This document shows positions 46,276-55,080 of a stretch of DNA of 64,000 nucleotides, in pieces. Below the pieces are notes generated by a model. The model saw only the letters and a list, made by a program, of their open reading frames with translations, did no database searches and had not been told where the DNA came from. Location of the stretch: the NCBI RefSeq assembly GCF_023078335.1, contig NZ_CP095550.1, positions 2,400,001 through 2,464,000 of the forward strand. Direction: 5' to 3'. How positions within the stretch are numbered: position 1 is the first letter of the stretch; the number at the start of each line of letters is the position of its first letter. The DNA comes from Metabacillus endolithicus. GTDB lineage: Bacteria; Bacillota; Bacilli; Bacillales; Bacillaceae. Both the position numbers and the translations under genes were made by a program.

Positions 46276-46303
46276 CGACAAACTTCGGGAAGTGACAGGC
46301 ACC
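46276..46303. repeat. Dispersed 28-bp repeat, copy 3
   Basis: Identical over 28 bases to 15476-15503. Its last base directly precedes the stop codon of the SRPBCC gene (46304-46306), so the element sits flush against the 3' end of a coding sequence. Confidence 0.85.
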
Positions 46304-46762
46304 TCATCCAACTCTCTCCTCAGCAACCTTTTTAATATATCGATTCCTCGTTACCAAGAATTCCCTCATATACTGTTCTAAAAACAGTCGGTCCGCGATC
46401 TTTCCCATGAATCCAAATGGAGAGGTGTAGTCGAATGTGTCGAGCATGAGTGTGCCGTTTGGTTTTTCGATGAATTCGTGGACGTGGTAGAAGCGTTTGA
46501 AGGCTCCTTTTTCCATTTCGTCAACAAATCGGTTTGGGAAATCAAATTCCGTAATCCGGACAGTTAGGTTTTGTTTGATTCCAAAGTGGACAGCTTCCCA
46601 TGTGACCGTTTCATTTAATTCGATTAGTCCACTTGTTACACCACCAATCGCACGTTCATTTGTTTGACTTGTGGATTGGGTATGAATATCAATATCTCGC
46701 GCAACATCAAAGCAAATGTCACGAGGGGCATAAATAAACATATCTGTCTTAATGATTGGCAC
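46304..46762 (-). CDS. SRPBCC/polyketide cyclase-like protein
   Basis: A 152-residue START-like protein that should bind a hydrophobic ligand in a helix-grip fold. MPIIKTDMFIYAPRDICFDVARDIDIH at the N-terminus and ITEFDFPNRFVDEMEKGAFKRFYHVHEF near the middle match SRPBCC proteins annotated as cell-division-inhibitor-like or cyclase family. The start is GTG 46762, eight bases after AAGGAAG. It follows the VOC-family gene by about 26 bp, so it is likely the last gene of a topB-VOC-SRPBCC unit. The ligand is unknown. Confidence 0.78.
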   Translation of the reverse strand: MPIIKTDMFIYAPRDICFDVARDIDIHTQSTSQTNERAIGGVTSGLIELNETVTWEAVHFGIKQNLTVRITEFDFPNRFVDEMEKGAFKRFYHVHEFIEKPNGTLMLDTFDYTSPFGFMGKIADRLFLEQYMREFLVTRNRYIKKVAEERVG

Positions 46763-46787
46763 GTTATATCTTCCTTATCTTAAAATC

Positions 46788-47185
46788 TTAATAACGTTTC
46801 ACCTGTAACAGGTCAAAACGGTTTCCATAGAGATCTTCAAAGATAACCTCAGTTCCCCAGGGCATTTCTTGAAAATTTCACCTAAAAAGCGAACTCCTTT
46901 TTCTTTCATTATATGATATTCACGCAAACAGTCATTTGTTTCAATAACCATAAATACATGTTCAGCAGCTTGTGAACCTACGCGTGTTTTTTTCTCATCA
47001 TTATCGGCTTCTACAAATACAATTGCCGTTCCGCATTCAGGGGAAGGAGCAACTGTTACCCAGCGCATGCCTTCCCCAAATGAGTTGTCAGTAAGCAAAA
47101 CAAACCCGAGCTTATTTACATAATAATCAATTGCTTCATCATAATCTGAAACAAGGATTGTGATATGTCCAATTTTACGGCTCAT
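46788..47185 (-). CDS. VOC/glyoxalase superfamily protein, frameshifted
   Basis: A small VOC-fold protein with paired beta-alpha-beta-beta-beta modules: KIGHITILVSDYDEAIDYYVNKLGF at the start, with a metal-type His at residue 5, and RWVTVAPSPECGTAIVFVEA. The frame is shifted near 46874-46877. After FLGEIF the family ending (QEMPWGTEVIFEDLYGNRFD) is found one frame over, reaching LLQVKRY at 46788. Restoring one T in a TTTT run gives 132 residues. The metal Glu region WGTEVIFEDLYGN is thus recovered. ATG 47185 follows AAAGGAG at the end of topB. Substrate is unknown. Confidence 0.82.
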
Positions 47186-47190
47186 TCTGG

Positions 47191-49367
47191 CTACTCCTTT
47201 AAATTAAGCTTTGCTAATGCATCTGCTAATGCATTATTTGTAAAGTTATCATCTTGCTTTTTCATATAGCTTGCCACTTCGCGTTTTGATACCTTGCTGT
47301 TTTGGTTCTTTTTCCGTCTTTCTTGGAATGTGGACATTTTTTCGCGATGGCCGCATTTGCAAGTGAACATTTGACCTTCTCCCTGTCCGCGTAGCTCAAG
47401 CTTTTTGTGACAGTTTGGACAGCGTGCGTTCGTTACTTTTGATATGCCTTTTCTGTGGCCACATTCGCGGTCCTGACAAACAAGCATTTTGCCTTTTTTG
47501 CCGTTTACTTCTAACATGAGCTTACCGCAGTCCGGACATTTACTGCCCGTTAAGTTATCATGCTTAAAGGTTTGTTTGCTGTTTTTAATTTCAGCTACAA
47601 CCTGTTTTGCGTATTTTTTCATCTCATCTAAGAAGGCCTGTTTTGGTAAGCTTCCTTTTGAAATTTTAATCAGCTTTTGTTCCCATTCAGCTGTTAACAC
47701 AGGTGATTTTAGATCTTCAGGAACAAGGTTCAGCAATTGCTTTCCTTTTGACGTTATGAAAAGATCTTTGCCTTTTTTCTCTATTAAAAAGCTGCTATAT
47801 AGCTTTTCAATAATATCCGCTCTCGTTGCAACTGTACCGAGTCCACCTGTTTCACCGATTGTTTGAATAAGATCCTTACTTTCTCCTGCCATATATTTCG
47901 TAGGGTTTTCCATAGCCGAAAGAAGTGTTGCTTCATTAAATCGAGCAGGTGGTTTTGTTTCGCCAGTAGTTTTTGATACTGACTGAACCTTTAGTGTAGC
48001 CCCTTCAGATAGAGCCGGTAATGTTTGATCATCTTCACTGTCTTCATCTACAAAATCTGTATAAACTTCCTTCCATCCTGGAGACACAACACGTTTACCT
48101 TTTGCAGTAAAAAGCTCCTCACCTATTTTGGCTGATACAACTGTTTGTTCATATTCATAAGCAGGAAGCAATACGGCTAAAAATCGTTGAATAACTAAAT
48201 CATAGATTTTGCGTTCTTTATCGGATAAAGCACTTAGTGGTACTGATTCTTCTGTTGGGATAATCGCATGGTGATCTGATACCTTTTGATCATCAACAAA
48301 CGATTTATTCGCTTTGATTGGTTTGCTTAAAATTTTTGCGATGACGGAAGCATATGGCTTCATTCTGCAAGCTTCTAGTCGATCCTTTAAAGTTGGAACG
48401 ATATCACTAGTTAAATAGCGAGAATCAGTTCGTGGATATGTTAAAACTTTATGCTGCTCATAAAGCTTTTGCATAATTGAAAGAGTCTCTTTTGCTGAGT
48501 AACCAAAGCGTTTATTTGCATCACGTTGAAGCTCAGTTAAGTCGTAAAGAGCTGGTGAGTATGATTTTTTTGGTGTTGTTTTGACGTTTACTACCTTCGC
48601 ATCTTTTCCTTTTAACCCAGCGAGCTTTCCATCAATTGCAGCTTCGTTAAATGTTTTTGTATCTTTTGTTTTTTCGTCCTGCCAAGCAAATCTTAAGCTA
48701 TTTTCTGCAACAGCTTTGATTCCGAAGTATTTTTTAGGCTTGAAGCTGCGAATTTCTTCTTCACGCCCGGCAATCATGGCTAATGTTGGTGTTTGAACAC
48801 GGCCTGAGGATAGCTGGGCATTGTATTTCGTTGTTAAAGCACGTGTTGCGTTTAAACCAACAATCCAGTCTGCCTCTGCTCTAGCAACAGCGGATGCATA
48901 TAGGTTTTCATATTCTTTGCCGTTCTTTAGCTTACGGAAACCCTCTTTGATTGCTTTGTCAGTTACAGATGAAATCCATAGCCTTTTAATAGGCTTATTA
49001 ACGCGGCTTTTTCTAAAATCCAGCGGGCAACAAGCTCACCCTCACGTCCAGCATCAGTTGCAATGATGATGTCACGAACATCTTTACGTAATAATTGGGT
49101 TTTTACAGACTGAAATTGCTTGCCTGTTTTTTTAATCACAACGAGCTTTAATGGAGCCGGAAGCATTGGTAAATCTTCCAAGCGCCATGATTTATATTGA
49201 TCACCATAGCTTTCTGGATCAGCTAATGTAACAAGATGACCCAATGCCCAAGTGACGATATATTGATCTCCCTCAAGAAAACCATTACCTTTTTTATGAC
49301 AATTTAACACTCTAGCTAAATCTCTTCCAACAGAAGGCTTTTCAGCTAGAACGACTGTTTTACTCAT
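47191..49367 (-). CDS. topB: DNA topoisomerase III, frameshifted
   Basis: A type IA topoisomerase that decatenates DNA. The N-terminal piece carries the Toprim domain ([31 protein letters not shown]). The remainder carries the catalytic Tyr in [15 protein letters not shown] and two C-terminal Cys clusters ([30 protein letters not shown]). The break is at a poly-A run near 49008-49012: adding one A continues [20 protein letters not shown] into the second frame. The repaired length is 725 residues, against 727 in B. subtilis. ATG 49367 follows GAAAGGAT. Confidence 0.93.
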
Positions 49368-49411
49368 AGAAACATCCTTTCACAACTTACATTCTGCTTC
49401 TATTATAGATG

Positions 49412-50008
49412 TTATTGTTTCGTAAATCTAATTTGTTTGCTGAGACGGAGGGACAGGCACCTTGTCCCCGACTGGGACGAGAAACCTGACCCCTTGTCCC
49501 TAACTATTGAGTAAATAATGTAGGCAATTGAGAAGCTAATGATAATTGATGTTAGTACATCAAATGGGTAATGAACACCTACCCAGATACGTGATATGCC
49601 TACGAGTGTAGCGACTAGGAGCGATAAAATCCATACACCTCTTTTGAATAACCAAAAAGAAAAGCAGTATGAAAAGAATAATATAGTATGGTCGCTTGGA
49701 AAAGAGTTGTCTACTTCTTTTTCTATTAATAGATTTACACCTGTTAATTCTACAAAAGGCTGATAGTTTGAATAAAACAACCCCAAAACCTTTCCAACGA
49801 TGATTGAAAAAATAAAAGTTATTGTTGCACTGATGATCATGATTCTATTTTCCCTATTACGTGTAAACCAACTAAACAGAACACTGAGCACTAAAAAAAC
49901 CACCAAATATTCAGCAATAAAGCTGAACACTGAATTTAAATAGGTATGTTCTTTACCTAAATCATTTACCATTCTAAAGAGTGTTATATTTATTTCAGTA
50001 AGGTTCAA
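49412..50008 (-). CDS. PAP2-family membrane phosphatase (undecaprenyl-diphosphatase-like)
   Basis: A 198-residue protein with five or six membrane helices and the phosphatase signature in three parts: KVLGLFYSNYQPFVE (KxxxxxxRP-like; the usual Arg-Pro reads QP), SFPSDHTILFF (PSGH-like) and GISRIWVGVHYPFDVL (SRxxxxxHxxxD). It resembles BcrC/YwoA, which recycle undecaprenyl pyrophosphate. The last ~30 residues, after IAYIIYSIVRDKG, are encoded by a dispersed GACAGGCACC repeat and look like an acquired tail. ATG 50008 follows GGAGGGTGAC. Function is inferred from family only. Confidence 0.8.
   Translation of the reverse strand: MNLTEINITLFRMVNDLGKEHTYLNSVFSFIAEYLVVFLVLSVLFSWFTRNRENRIMIISATITFIFSIIVGKVLGLFYSNYQPFVELTGVNLLIEKEVDNSFPSDHTILFFSYCFSFWLFKRGVWILSLLVATLVGISRIWVGVHYPFDVLTSIIISFSIAYIIYSIVRDKGSGFSSQSGTRCLSLRLSKQIRFTKQ
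49445..49500. repeat. Dispersed GACAGGCACC-type hairpin overlapping the PAP2 gene end
   Basis: GGAGGGACAGGCACC followed by CTTGTCCCCGACTGGGACGAG and CCCCTTGTCCC contains several complementary GGGACAAG/CTTGTCCC blocks. The start matches the hairpin at 52093-52135, and the core GACAGGCACC is shared with the 28-bp repeats. Confidence 0.65.
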
Positions 50009-50179
50009 TGATTGTCACCCTCCATATCTTTTTAATAAATCTTATAAAAAGATAAAGTGCGCTACCATCGATTTCCCTAACGTTTTCAATGGTTAAAGTG
50101 ACATTTTTGTCATGGCTTTATGTCATTTACCAATTTGTTATTCACAACATTGAGAAATGGGCACTACTCTCTCCCCCAC

Positions 50180-51376
50180 CTATTTCTCAAGTTTTTGAAG
50201 ACATTGATAAAAAACTCTCCTAATTTCATTTTCCCTTGGGTTACGGTCCATATAGCCCCCAATTTTATTCATAACATAGGCATAACCAACTCCCATGTCT
50301 GGGTCTGCAAAGCAAAATGACCCTCCCGCTCCCGGGTGTCCAAAGGCATGATGACTGCTGCCGAACTCACTTCCCTTAATAGGCTTCCAGAAACCAAGAG
50401 AATAGCCAAGATGCTTTCTATTTACATGGTCATACCAACCATTTGTAGGCGATGAAGCTGGTTTTAATAATTCATTTATTATAGCATCTGATAAATTTAA
50501 ATTTTTTCCTCCAGTTGCAAACTCCCCATATATCTTTGCCATACTCCTTGCCAATCCGACACCATTGCCTGATGGAAACTCAATTGAAAGCATTTCTCTT
50601 TTATTAAAGTTTGAGTGTTTGACCATTTGATTTGGATCAATCATACTCCTTGTTGTCAAAGATTTAGGATTTAAAAAACCAAGAAGTAATGGAGTCGGAA
50701 TTTCATGTAAATGATAAAGCAAATGAAGCGGACTCTCTAATCCGTACACCAACGCTAGCCTATTCAGTGATATCTCTTCAGGAAGACCAATATAAAACTC
50801 AGCTTGCAATGGTTGCGCAATTTCATCCTGAAAAAATTGACCTAGTTTTCTTCCCTTAGGATCAGCCCTTCTGATTATTTCTCCAATAAACCATCCAATC
50901 GTCCAGGTATGGTACCCATGCATACTCCCTGGCTCCCACTCTGGTTTTAATCCAGCTAGCTGTGAAGCAATATATGAAGTGTCGAGTTCACCAATATGAT
51001 TAATCTTTAATTGGTCAAGAGAACACAACCCAGCTTGATGCGCTAATAGTTGCCTGACTGTGATTTCCTTTTTGCTGTCTTGCCCAAATTCATCCCAATA
51101 ATCTGCTACCTTTGCGTCATAATCGATTAATCCCTTTGAAACAGCCACTGCAGCCGCTAAGGATGCAAACCCTTTAGTACTTGAAAACACAGGTACAAGA
51201 GTATCAACTTTCCATTCTCTTTTTGTTTTAAAATCTGCAAATCCTCCCCATAAATCCACAACCTTTTTCCCTTTATGGTAAATCGCACAAGCTACCCCAA
51301 TCTCTTTATTAAGATTGCGTTCAAAAACCTCACGAACCGGTTCAAACCCTCTCTCAACAAACCCTTTTACATTCAT
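50180..51376 (-). CDS. Serine hydrolase, beta-lactamase/EstB family
   Basis: A 398-residue class C beta-lactamase-fold hydrolase, most like bacterial esterases rather than antibiotic-resistance enzymes. The catalytic SxxK is SSTK at residues 65-68 (VPVFSSTKGFA), the Tyr motif is YHTWTIGWF near 153, and the third motif region is GHPGAGGSFCFAD near 350. No signal peptide is seen, so it should be cytoplasmic. ATG 51376 follows GGGGGTG. It lies 52 bp downstream of a TetR gene on the same strand and is probably in its regulon. Confidence 0.82.
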   Translation of the reverse strand: MNVKGFVERGFEPVREVFERNLNKEIGVACAIYHKGKKVVDLWGGFADFKTKREWKVDTLVPVFSSTKGFASLAAAVAVSKGLIDYDAKVADYWDEFGQDSKKEITVRQLLAHQAGLCSLDQLKINHIGELDTSYIASQLAGLKPEWEPGSMHGYHTWTIGWFIGEIIRRADPKGRKLGQFFQDEIAQPLQAEFYIGLPEEISLNRLALVYGLESPLHLLYHLHEIPTPLLLGFLNPKSLTTRSMIDPNQMVKHSNFNKREMLSIEFPSGNGVGLARSMAKIYGEFATGGKNLNLSDAIINELLKPASSPTNGWYDHVNRKHLGYSLGFWKPIKGSEFGSSHHAFGHPGAGGSFCFADPDMGVGYAYVMNKIGGYMDRNPRENEIRRVFYQCLQKLEK

Positions 51377-51428
51377 TAACTGCACCCCCATTAGAAATCA
51401 ACTGTTTTCTTTTTAGTGAAAAAAAAGC

Positions 51429-51998
51429 TTAGAGAAAGCTTTTGAAAATATAGGTAAAGTAGAGTGTTAGACCTTTTTTAATTTCATCTTCCTCCGAATG
51501 ATTTCGTAAGATGTCAATTATTCCTGAAAGAAGTCCAACTGAAAGCGTCCGGACTAGAATGACTGAACCACCAGCTTCTTTTCCGTTATCCATATTGAAA
51601 TCAGGAAGATGAGTTTCTAGATTATCTGATATCATCGCAAGTAAATCTTCATATGTATTTTGATACTCAGTTCCATCCGAAGCATCAACAAGTAATAATA
51701 TATCATCTCTGTAGCTACTCACTAAAGTAACAAATAACTGAAGCTGAAGAATGGGATCTGTCGGTAATTTATTTTCTGCATTAGAAATAAATGACCATAA
51801 ATCCCCTTTTACCCGTGAAACTAATTCCTCATATATTGCTTCTTTGCTTTCAAAATACTTATACAAATTACCAATTGTAGTACCAGCTGTCGCCGCAATT
51901 CTCCGCATTGATGAGAGCTTAAATCCACGCTCAAGAAATTCCTGCTTTGCAGCCAATAACAAAGCCCTTCTAACTTCAGGCTTCTTTACCTGTGCCAT
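51429..51998 (-). CDS. TetR family transcriptional regulator
   Basis: A 189-residue one-component repressor. The N-terminal helix-turn-helix is clear (ALLLAAKQEFLERGFKLSSMRRIAATAGTTIGNLYKYFESKEAIYEE), followed by an unassignable ligand-binding domain. ATG 51998 follows GAGGTG. It precedes the serine hydrolase on the same strand, with only a weak AAGCTT-based hairpin between, so autoregulation together with the hydrolase is likely. The ligand is unknown. Confidence 0.85.
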   Translation of the reverse strand: MAQVKKPEVRRALLLAAKQEFLERGFKLSSMRRIAATAGTTIGNLYKYFESKEAIYEELVSRVKGDLWSFISNAENKLPTDPILQLQLFVTLVSSYRDDILLLVDASDGTEYQNTYEDLLAMISDNLETHLPDFNMDNGKEAGGSVILVRTLSVGLLSGIIDILRNHSEEDEIKKGLTLYFTYIFKSFL

Positions 51999-52092
51999 AT
52001 ATACACCTCATTAGAAAACACATGATTTCTTTTATGTTAGTTTATCAACTGATTACTGTCAAGAGTGATAGCTCCATTTTTAATGATGGGAC

Positions 52093-52135
52093 GGAGGGAC
52101 AGGCACCCTGGCTCGGCCAGGGTGCCTGTCCCTCC
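52093..52135. repeat. Perfect 20-bp-stem hairpin, GACAGGCACC family
   Basis: Arms 52093-52112 (GGAGGGACAGGCACCCTGGC) and 52116-52135 are exactly complementary around a TCG loop. It lies between the TetR gene and the GlsB-like gene and shares its outer 15 bases with 49445. Confidence 0.9.
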
Positions 52136-52152
52136 TGGAAAAAATTAATGTG

Positions 52153-52178
52153 TTTATAAAATTGGACAAGGGGGAATA
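52153..52178 (+). promoter_or_regulatory. Candidate SigB promoter for the GlsB-like gene
   Basis: GTTTAT and GGGAAT with a 14-base spacer resemble the SigB consensus, about 45 bases before the start codon. A second GGGGGATA at 52194 has no matched -35. Confidence 0.45.
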
Positions 52179-52222
52179 TAACTTCCAAGACGGGGGATAC
52201 CACATTAAAGGAGGAGAGAATA

Positions 52223-52486
52223 ATGGGTTTTATTTGGGCTTTAATTGTAGGCGGAATTATCGGCTGGTTAGCAGGCTTAATTGCAGGACGTGATATGCCA
52301 GGAGGTGTTATCGGCAACATTATCGCAGGATTTATTGGAGCTTGGTTAGGATCTCTTCTATTTGGTCAGTGGGGTCCAGAAATGGGTGGATTCTATATTG
52401 TTCCAGCTTTAATTGGTTCGATTATCCTTGTGTTTGTTGTAAGCTTTGTAATGAGAAAAATGCGAAGCGGACGAACAGCTTCATAA
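52223..52486 (+). CDS. GlsB/YeaQ/YmgE family stress membrane protein
   Basis: An 87-residue protein with three glycine-rich membrane helices: FIWALIVGGIIGWLAGLIAGRDMPGG, IIAGFIGAWLGSLLFG and IVPALIGSIILVFVVSFVMRK. It ends in a short basic tail. This is the transglycosylase-associated/GlsB family, commonly induced by general stress; molecular role unknown. ATG 52223 follows AAAGGAGGAG. A possible SigB promoter precedes it, and it faces the RsbR-type gene, which belongs to the SigB-controlling stressosome. Confidence 0.88.
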   Translation: MGFIWALIVGGIIGWLAGLIAGRDMPGGVIGNIIAGFIGAWLGSLLFGQWGPEMGGFYIVPALIGSIILVFVVSFVMRKMRSGRTAS

Positions 52487-52500
52487 TAATAAATAGCAGT

Positions 52501-52541
52501 GAGTTTAAAAGCCCCTCTTTTAAAAGAAAGAGGCTTTTAAA
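52501..52541. terminator. Bidirectional terminator between the GlsB-like gene and rsbR paralogue
   Basis: GTTTAAAAGCCCCTCTTT pairs with AAAGAGGCTTTTAAAC with one bulge; A/T runs flank it. Confidence 0.82.
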
Positions 52542-52547
52542 CAAATC

Positions 52548-53378
52548 TTATATTTGTCCTAATGCATTTGCTAATGAGGCGGTTGTGTTAATTTCTTCAA
52601 AATCAAGGCCGAGTTGTATGGCTGTTTGGGCAATTTCAGGGCGAATACCTGATAATGTTGATCTAACACCTAAAAGCTTTAATGCCTTGATTAAGTGGAA
52701 AATTTCATGAGCAACCATTGTATCAATGATGGCAACACCCGACAGATCAATACATAAATGTTCAACTTCTAAATTTGCACATTGTGTTAATGTGTTTTCT
52801 AAAATTAATTTTGCTCTGGCTGTATCAATATCACCAATAAGTGGAAGAAGTGCTGTTTTATTTTGCAGAAGAATAACTGGTGAACTAAGCTCATTGATCA
52901 TTTCCTTTTGTGCAGCAATTTGTTTCATTGTATTCTTATGGGCTGCATCAATGTATATATAAACGGAAAGATTGATGATTTTTTTAACAACATCTAACCA
53001 TGAAAATAATTGATCAACAGAAACTGTATCAATATTCTCTTTATAAAAGCTTTTGATATATTTAAGATAAACATCTTGAGTTCTTAAAAATTCCCTTACA
53101 ACATAATGAACTGGTGTTTCTAAATGCTTTTGATCTTGTGCTAATTCCTCTGACCATGCTCTAAACTCACTTACAAATTTCCCTTCCTCTTCTATGAAAA
53201 GCCTATGTAAATGGATAAAATAGTCTTGATTTTGCTCTTTTAATGATTGAATAATAGCTGGATCTTCCGTTGAGTAGACTGAGTTTGGGTCATTATCGTC
53301 AACCATATTATACCAGTCTTCTGACATTTGCCATGAGTTCTTAACTAGGTAGTGATATAATTCTTCATTTCTATGCAT
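52548..53378 (-). CDS. RsbR-type stressosome protein with C-terminal STAS domain
   Basis: A 276-residue RsbR paralogue (RsbRC/RsbRD-like). The N-terminal ~140 residues form an all-helical non-haem-globin-type sensor (MHRNEELYHYLVKNSWQMSE). The C-terminal STAS domain starts near residue 160 (ELSSPVILLQNKTALLPLIGDIDTARA), with the conserved Thr in GDIDTARA and in LSGVAIIDTMVAHE as candidate RsbT phosphorylation sites. Such proteins form the stressosome that controls SigB. ATG 53378 follows GGGAGAG. It is only 33 bp after liaR with no terminator visible, so it may be cotranscribed with the lia genes. Confidence 0.87.
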   Translation of the reverse strand: MHRNEELYHYLVKNSWQMSEDWYNMVDDNDPNSVYSTEDPAIIQSLKEQNQDYFIHLHRLFIEEEGKFVSEFRAWSEELAQDQKHLETPVHYVVREFLRTQDVYLKYIKSFYKENIDTVSVDQLFSWLDVVKKIINLSVYIYIDAAHKNTMKQIAAQKEMINELSSPVILLQNKTALLPLIGDIDTARAKLILENTLTQCANLEVEHLCIDLSGVAIIDTMVAHEIFHLIKALKLLGVRSTLSGIRPEIAQTAIQLGLDFEEINTTASLANALGQI

Positions 53379-53411
53379 CTTCTTATGTCTCTCCCTAATC
53401 TGTTGTCTGAT

Positions 53412-54044
53412 TTATTTTACAAGTGAATGTTTAAAGGCATAAATAACAGCCTGTGTTCGATCTTGAACATCCAGCTTACTTAAGATGTTGCTAACATGGG
53501 TTTTGGCTGTTTTTAAGGCAATAAACAATTCATCTGCAATTTCTTGATTGGTTTTTCCTTGTGCCATTAGCAATAAAATTTCCATTTCCCTTGAAGTGAG
53601 TTGATCATGGAGGTGTGTTGTTTCTCGTTGTCTCATCTTCATCATCATTTTACCTGTGACCTCAGGCTCTAAAATCGATTGGCCGTGAAACGTGGCGCGG
53701 ACAGCATTGGCAATCTCACTTGCTTTTGACGTTTTTAGCAAATAGCTTGTTGCCCCCGCTTCAAGTGCCGGATATACCTTCTCATCATCTAGGAAGCTTG
53801 TCACAATGATAATTTTCGCCTCAGGCCAGGCATCGACGATTTGCCTTGTTGCCTCAATTCCGTCCATTTCCTTCATAACCAGATCCATTAAAATGACATC
53901 CGGGCGAAGGTCAAGACATAGCTCTACACCTTTTTTTCCGTTATCCGCTTCACCGATTACCTCAATGTCAGGCTGGGCAGATAAATAGGATGAAACACCG
54001 ATCCGTACCATTTCATGATCATCAACAAATACTACTTTAATCAT
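53412..54044 (-). CDS. liaR: Response regulator LiaR
   Basis: A 210-residue NarL-type response regulator. The receiver has the acidic pair [10 protein letters not shown] near residue 8, the phospho-Asp in [14 protein letters not shown] near 54, and the Lys in [10 protein letters not shown]. The LuxR-type helix-turn-helix is [40 protein letters not shown]. LiaR activates liaIH on cell-envelope damage. ATG 54044 (MIKVVFVDD) is preferred over GTG 54053, which abuts the AGGAGAG site. It overlaps liaS by 8 bp. Confidence 0.94.
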   Translation of the reverse strand: MIKVVFVDDHEMVRIGVSSYLSAQPDIEVIGEADNGKKGVELCLDLRPDVILMDLVMKEMDGIEATRQIVDAWPEAKIIIVTSFLDDEKVYPALEAGATSYLLKTSKASEIANAVRATFHGQSILEPEVTGKMMMKMRQRETTHLHDQLTSREMEILLLMAQGKTNQEIADELFIALKTAKTHVSNILSKLDVQDRTQAVIYAFKHSLVK

Positions 54045-55080
54045 TGTTTTCACTCTCTCCTGCTAGGACAGGAACCTTAACCTCTAACCGTGTCCCTTTA
54101 TTTTTCAGGCTGACAATTTTCATTGAACCACCTATTTCAACAGCACGCTCATGCATGTTTTGTAAACCGTATGAACCTGTTTTACCTTCTTCAAGCTCAA
54201 ACCCAATGCCATCATCTGTCACACGCATGATCACAAAGGAATCGCGTTCAATTAGCAACACGTCCAAACTTGTTGCCTTTGCATGGCGAAGTGTATTGGA
54301 AACAGACTCTTGAAGAATACGAAATAAATGGTCCTCTACACCTTTGTCTAATGGGATCGGTTCTACTTTCCATTTTATATTCATTGTCACCTTTTGCATT
54401 AGTTCTACCAAAAGCTCTTGAATTCCTTCTTGAAGGGATTTACCTTTTAATGCCGCTGGTCGTAAATGTAATAGCAACGCTCTCATTTCAAGCTGTGATT
54501 GGTGAATCGTTGCCTCAATTAGCCTTAACTGTTTCGACTCACCATCATCCCATTCTTCTCTACTCTCGGTAATAGCTGACATCATCATTGATGCTGCAAA
54601 AAGCTGTTGACTGACAGAATCATGAAGCTCACGAGCCAATCGATTTCTTTCCTGTGAAACTAATTCTTGTATTCTCTTTTCTTGGTCTTCTGCTTTTTCA
54701 GTTGCTAGCTTTTGCGAAAGCTTTGTTTGTTCCTGAATTTGCTTCTGAATCTTTTCGACCTTCTTTTGAATATCTTGCACTTCTGGCAAACAAGGTTGTT
54801 CAGTAGAGATCGTCCGTCCCTTATCAAGCTCCTGAATCGTTTGTTCAATTGTACTGAGCTGTTTTTTCCAATAAAGACCGGAAAACAAACCAAAGAGTAC
54901 ACCTGCTACTATACTTATGCTTGGCACAATATAAATAAAAGGTAAATCCATAATTTTTTGATTCCATAGTTCACTCCAATTATGAAGTGGAAATGCTATA
55001 AAAAACATGAGGGAAAGAAGAATGAATAGAATGAGCGAAAAAAATGCTCCTAACAAAACTTGCCGCTGAATGATATTCAT
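54037..55080 (-). CDS. liaS: Sensor histidine kinase LiaS
   Basis: A 347-residue intramembrane-sensing kinase of the HPK7 group: two N-terminal helices with a very short external loop, then a coiled linker. The DHp box is in [23 protein letters not shown] near residue 155, and the ATPase domain has [11 protein letters not shown] (N box), [23 protein letters not shown] and a C-terminal TRLEVKVPV. It phosphorylates LiaR under envelope stress. ATG 55080 overlaps the liaF stop (ATGA) and has GAGGTG upstream. It is part of liaFSR. Confidence 0.94.
   Translation of the reverse strand: MNIIQRQVLLGAFFSLILFILLSLMFFIAFPLHNWSELWNQKIMDLPFIYIVPSISIVAGVLFGLFSGLYWKKQLSTIEQTIQELDKGRTISTEQPCLPEVQDIQKKVEKIQKQIQEQTKLSQKLATEKAEDQEKRIQELVSQERNRLARELHDSVSQQLFAASMMMSAITESREEWDDGESKQLRLIEATIHQSQLEMRALLLHLRPAALKGKSLQEGIQELLVELMQKVTMNIKWKVEPIPLDKGVEDHLFRILQESVSNTLRHAKATSLDVLLIERDSFVIMRVTDDGIGFELEEGKTGSYGLQNMHERAVEIGGSMKIVSLKNKGTRLEVKVPVLAGESENND

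Larger units (their letters stand above)
45825..46303. other. Gene-free interval upstream of qoxA
   Basis: A 479-bp gap holding the qox control region (right after qoxA), a palindrome at 45928-45943, a terminator at 46223-46255 and a 28-bp dispersed repeat at 46276. I found no convincing coding frame; a 16-codon frame near 46087 has no support. Confidence 0.6.

Noticed and set aside
50180..51376. Beta-lactam resistance enzyme
   Set aside because: No signal peptide, and the motifs and length fit EstB-type esterases with a TetR partner better than a secreted beta-lactamase.
52045..52320. Minus-strand frame across the 20-bp hairpin
   Set aside because: It runs antisense through the GlsB-like gene and the palindrome and has no ribosome site.
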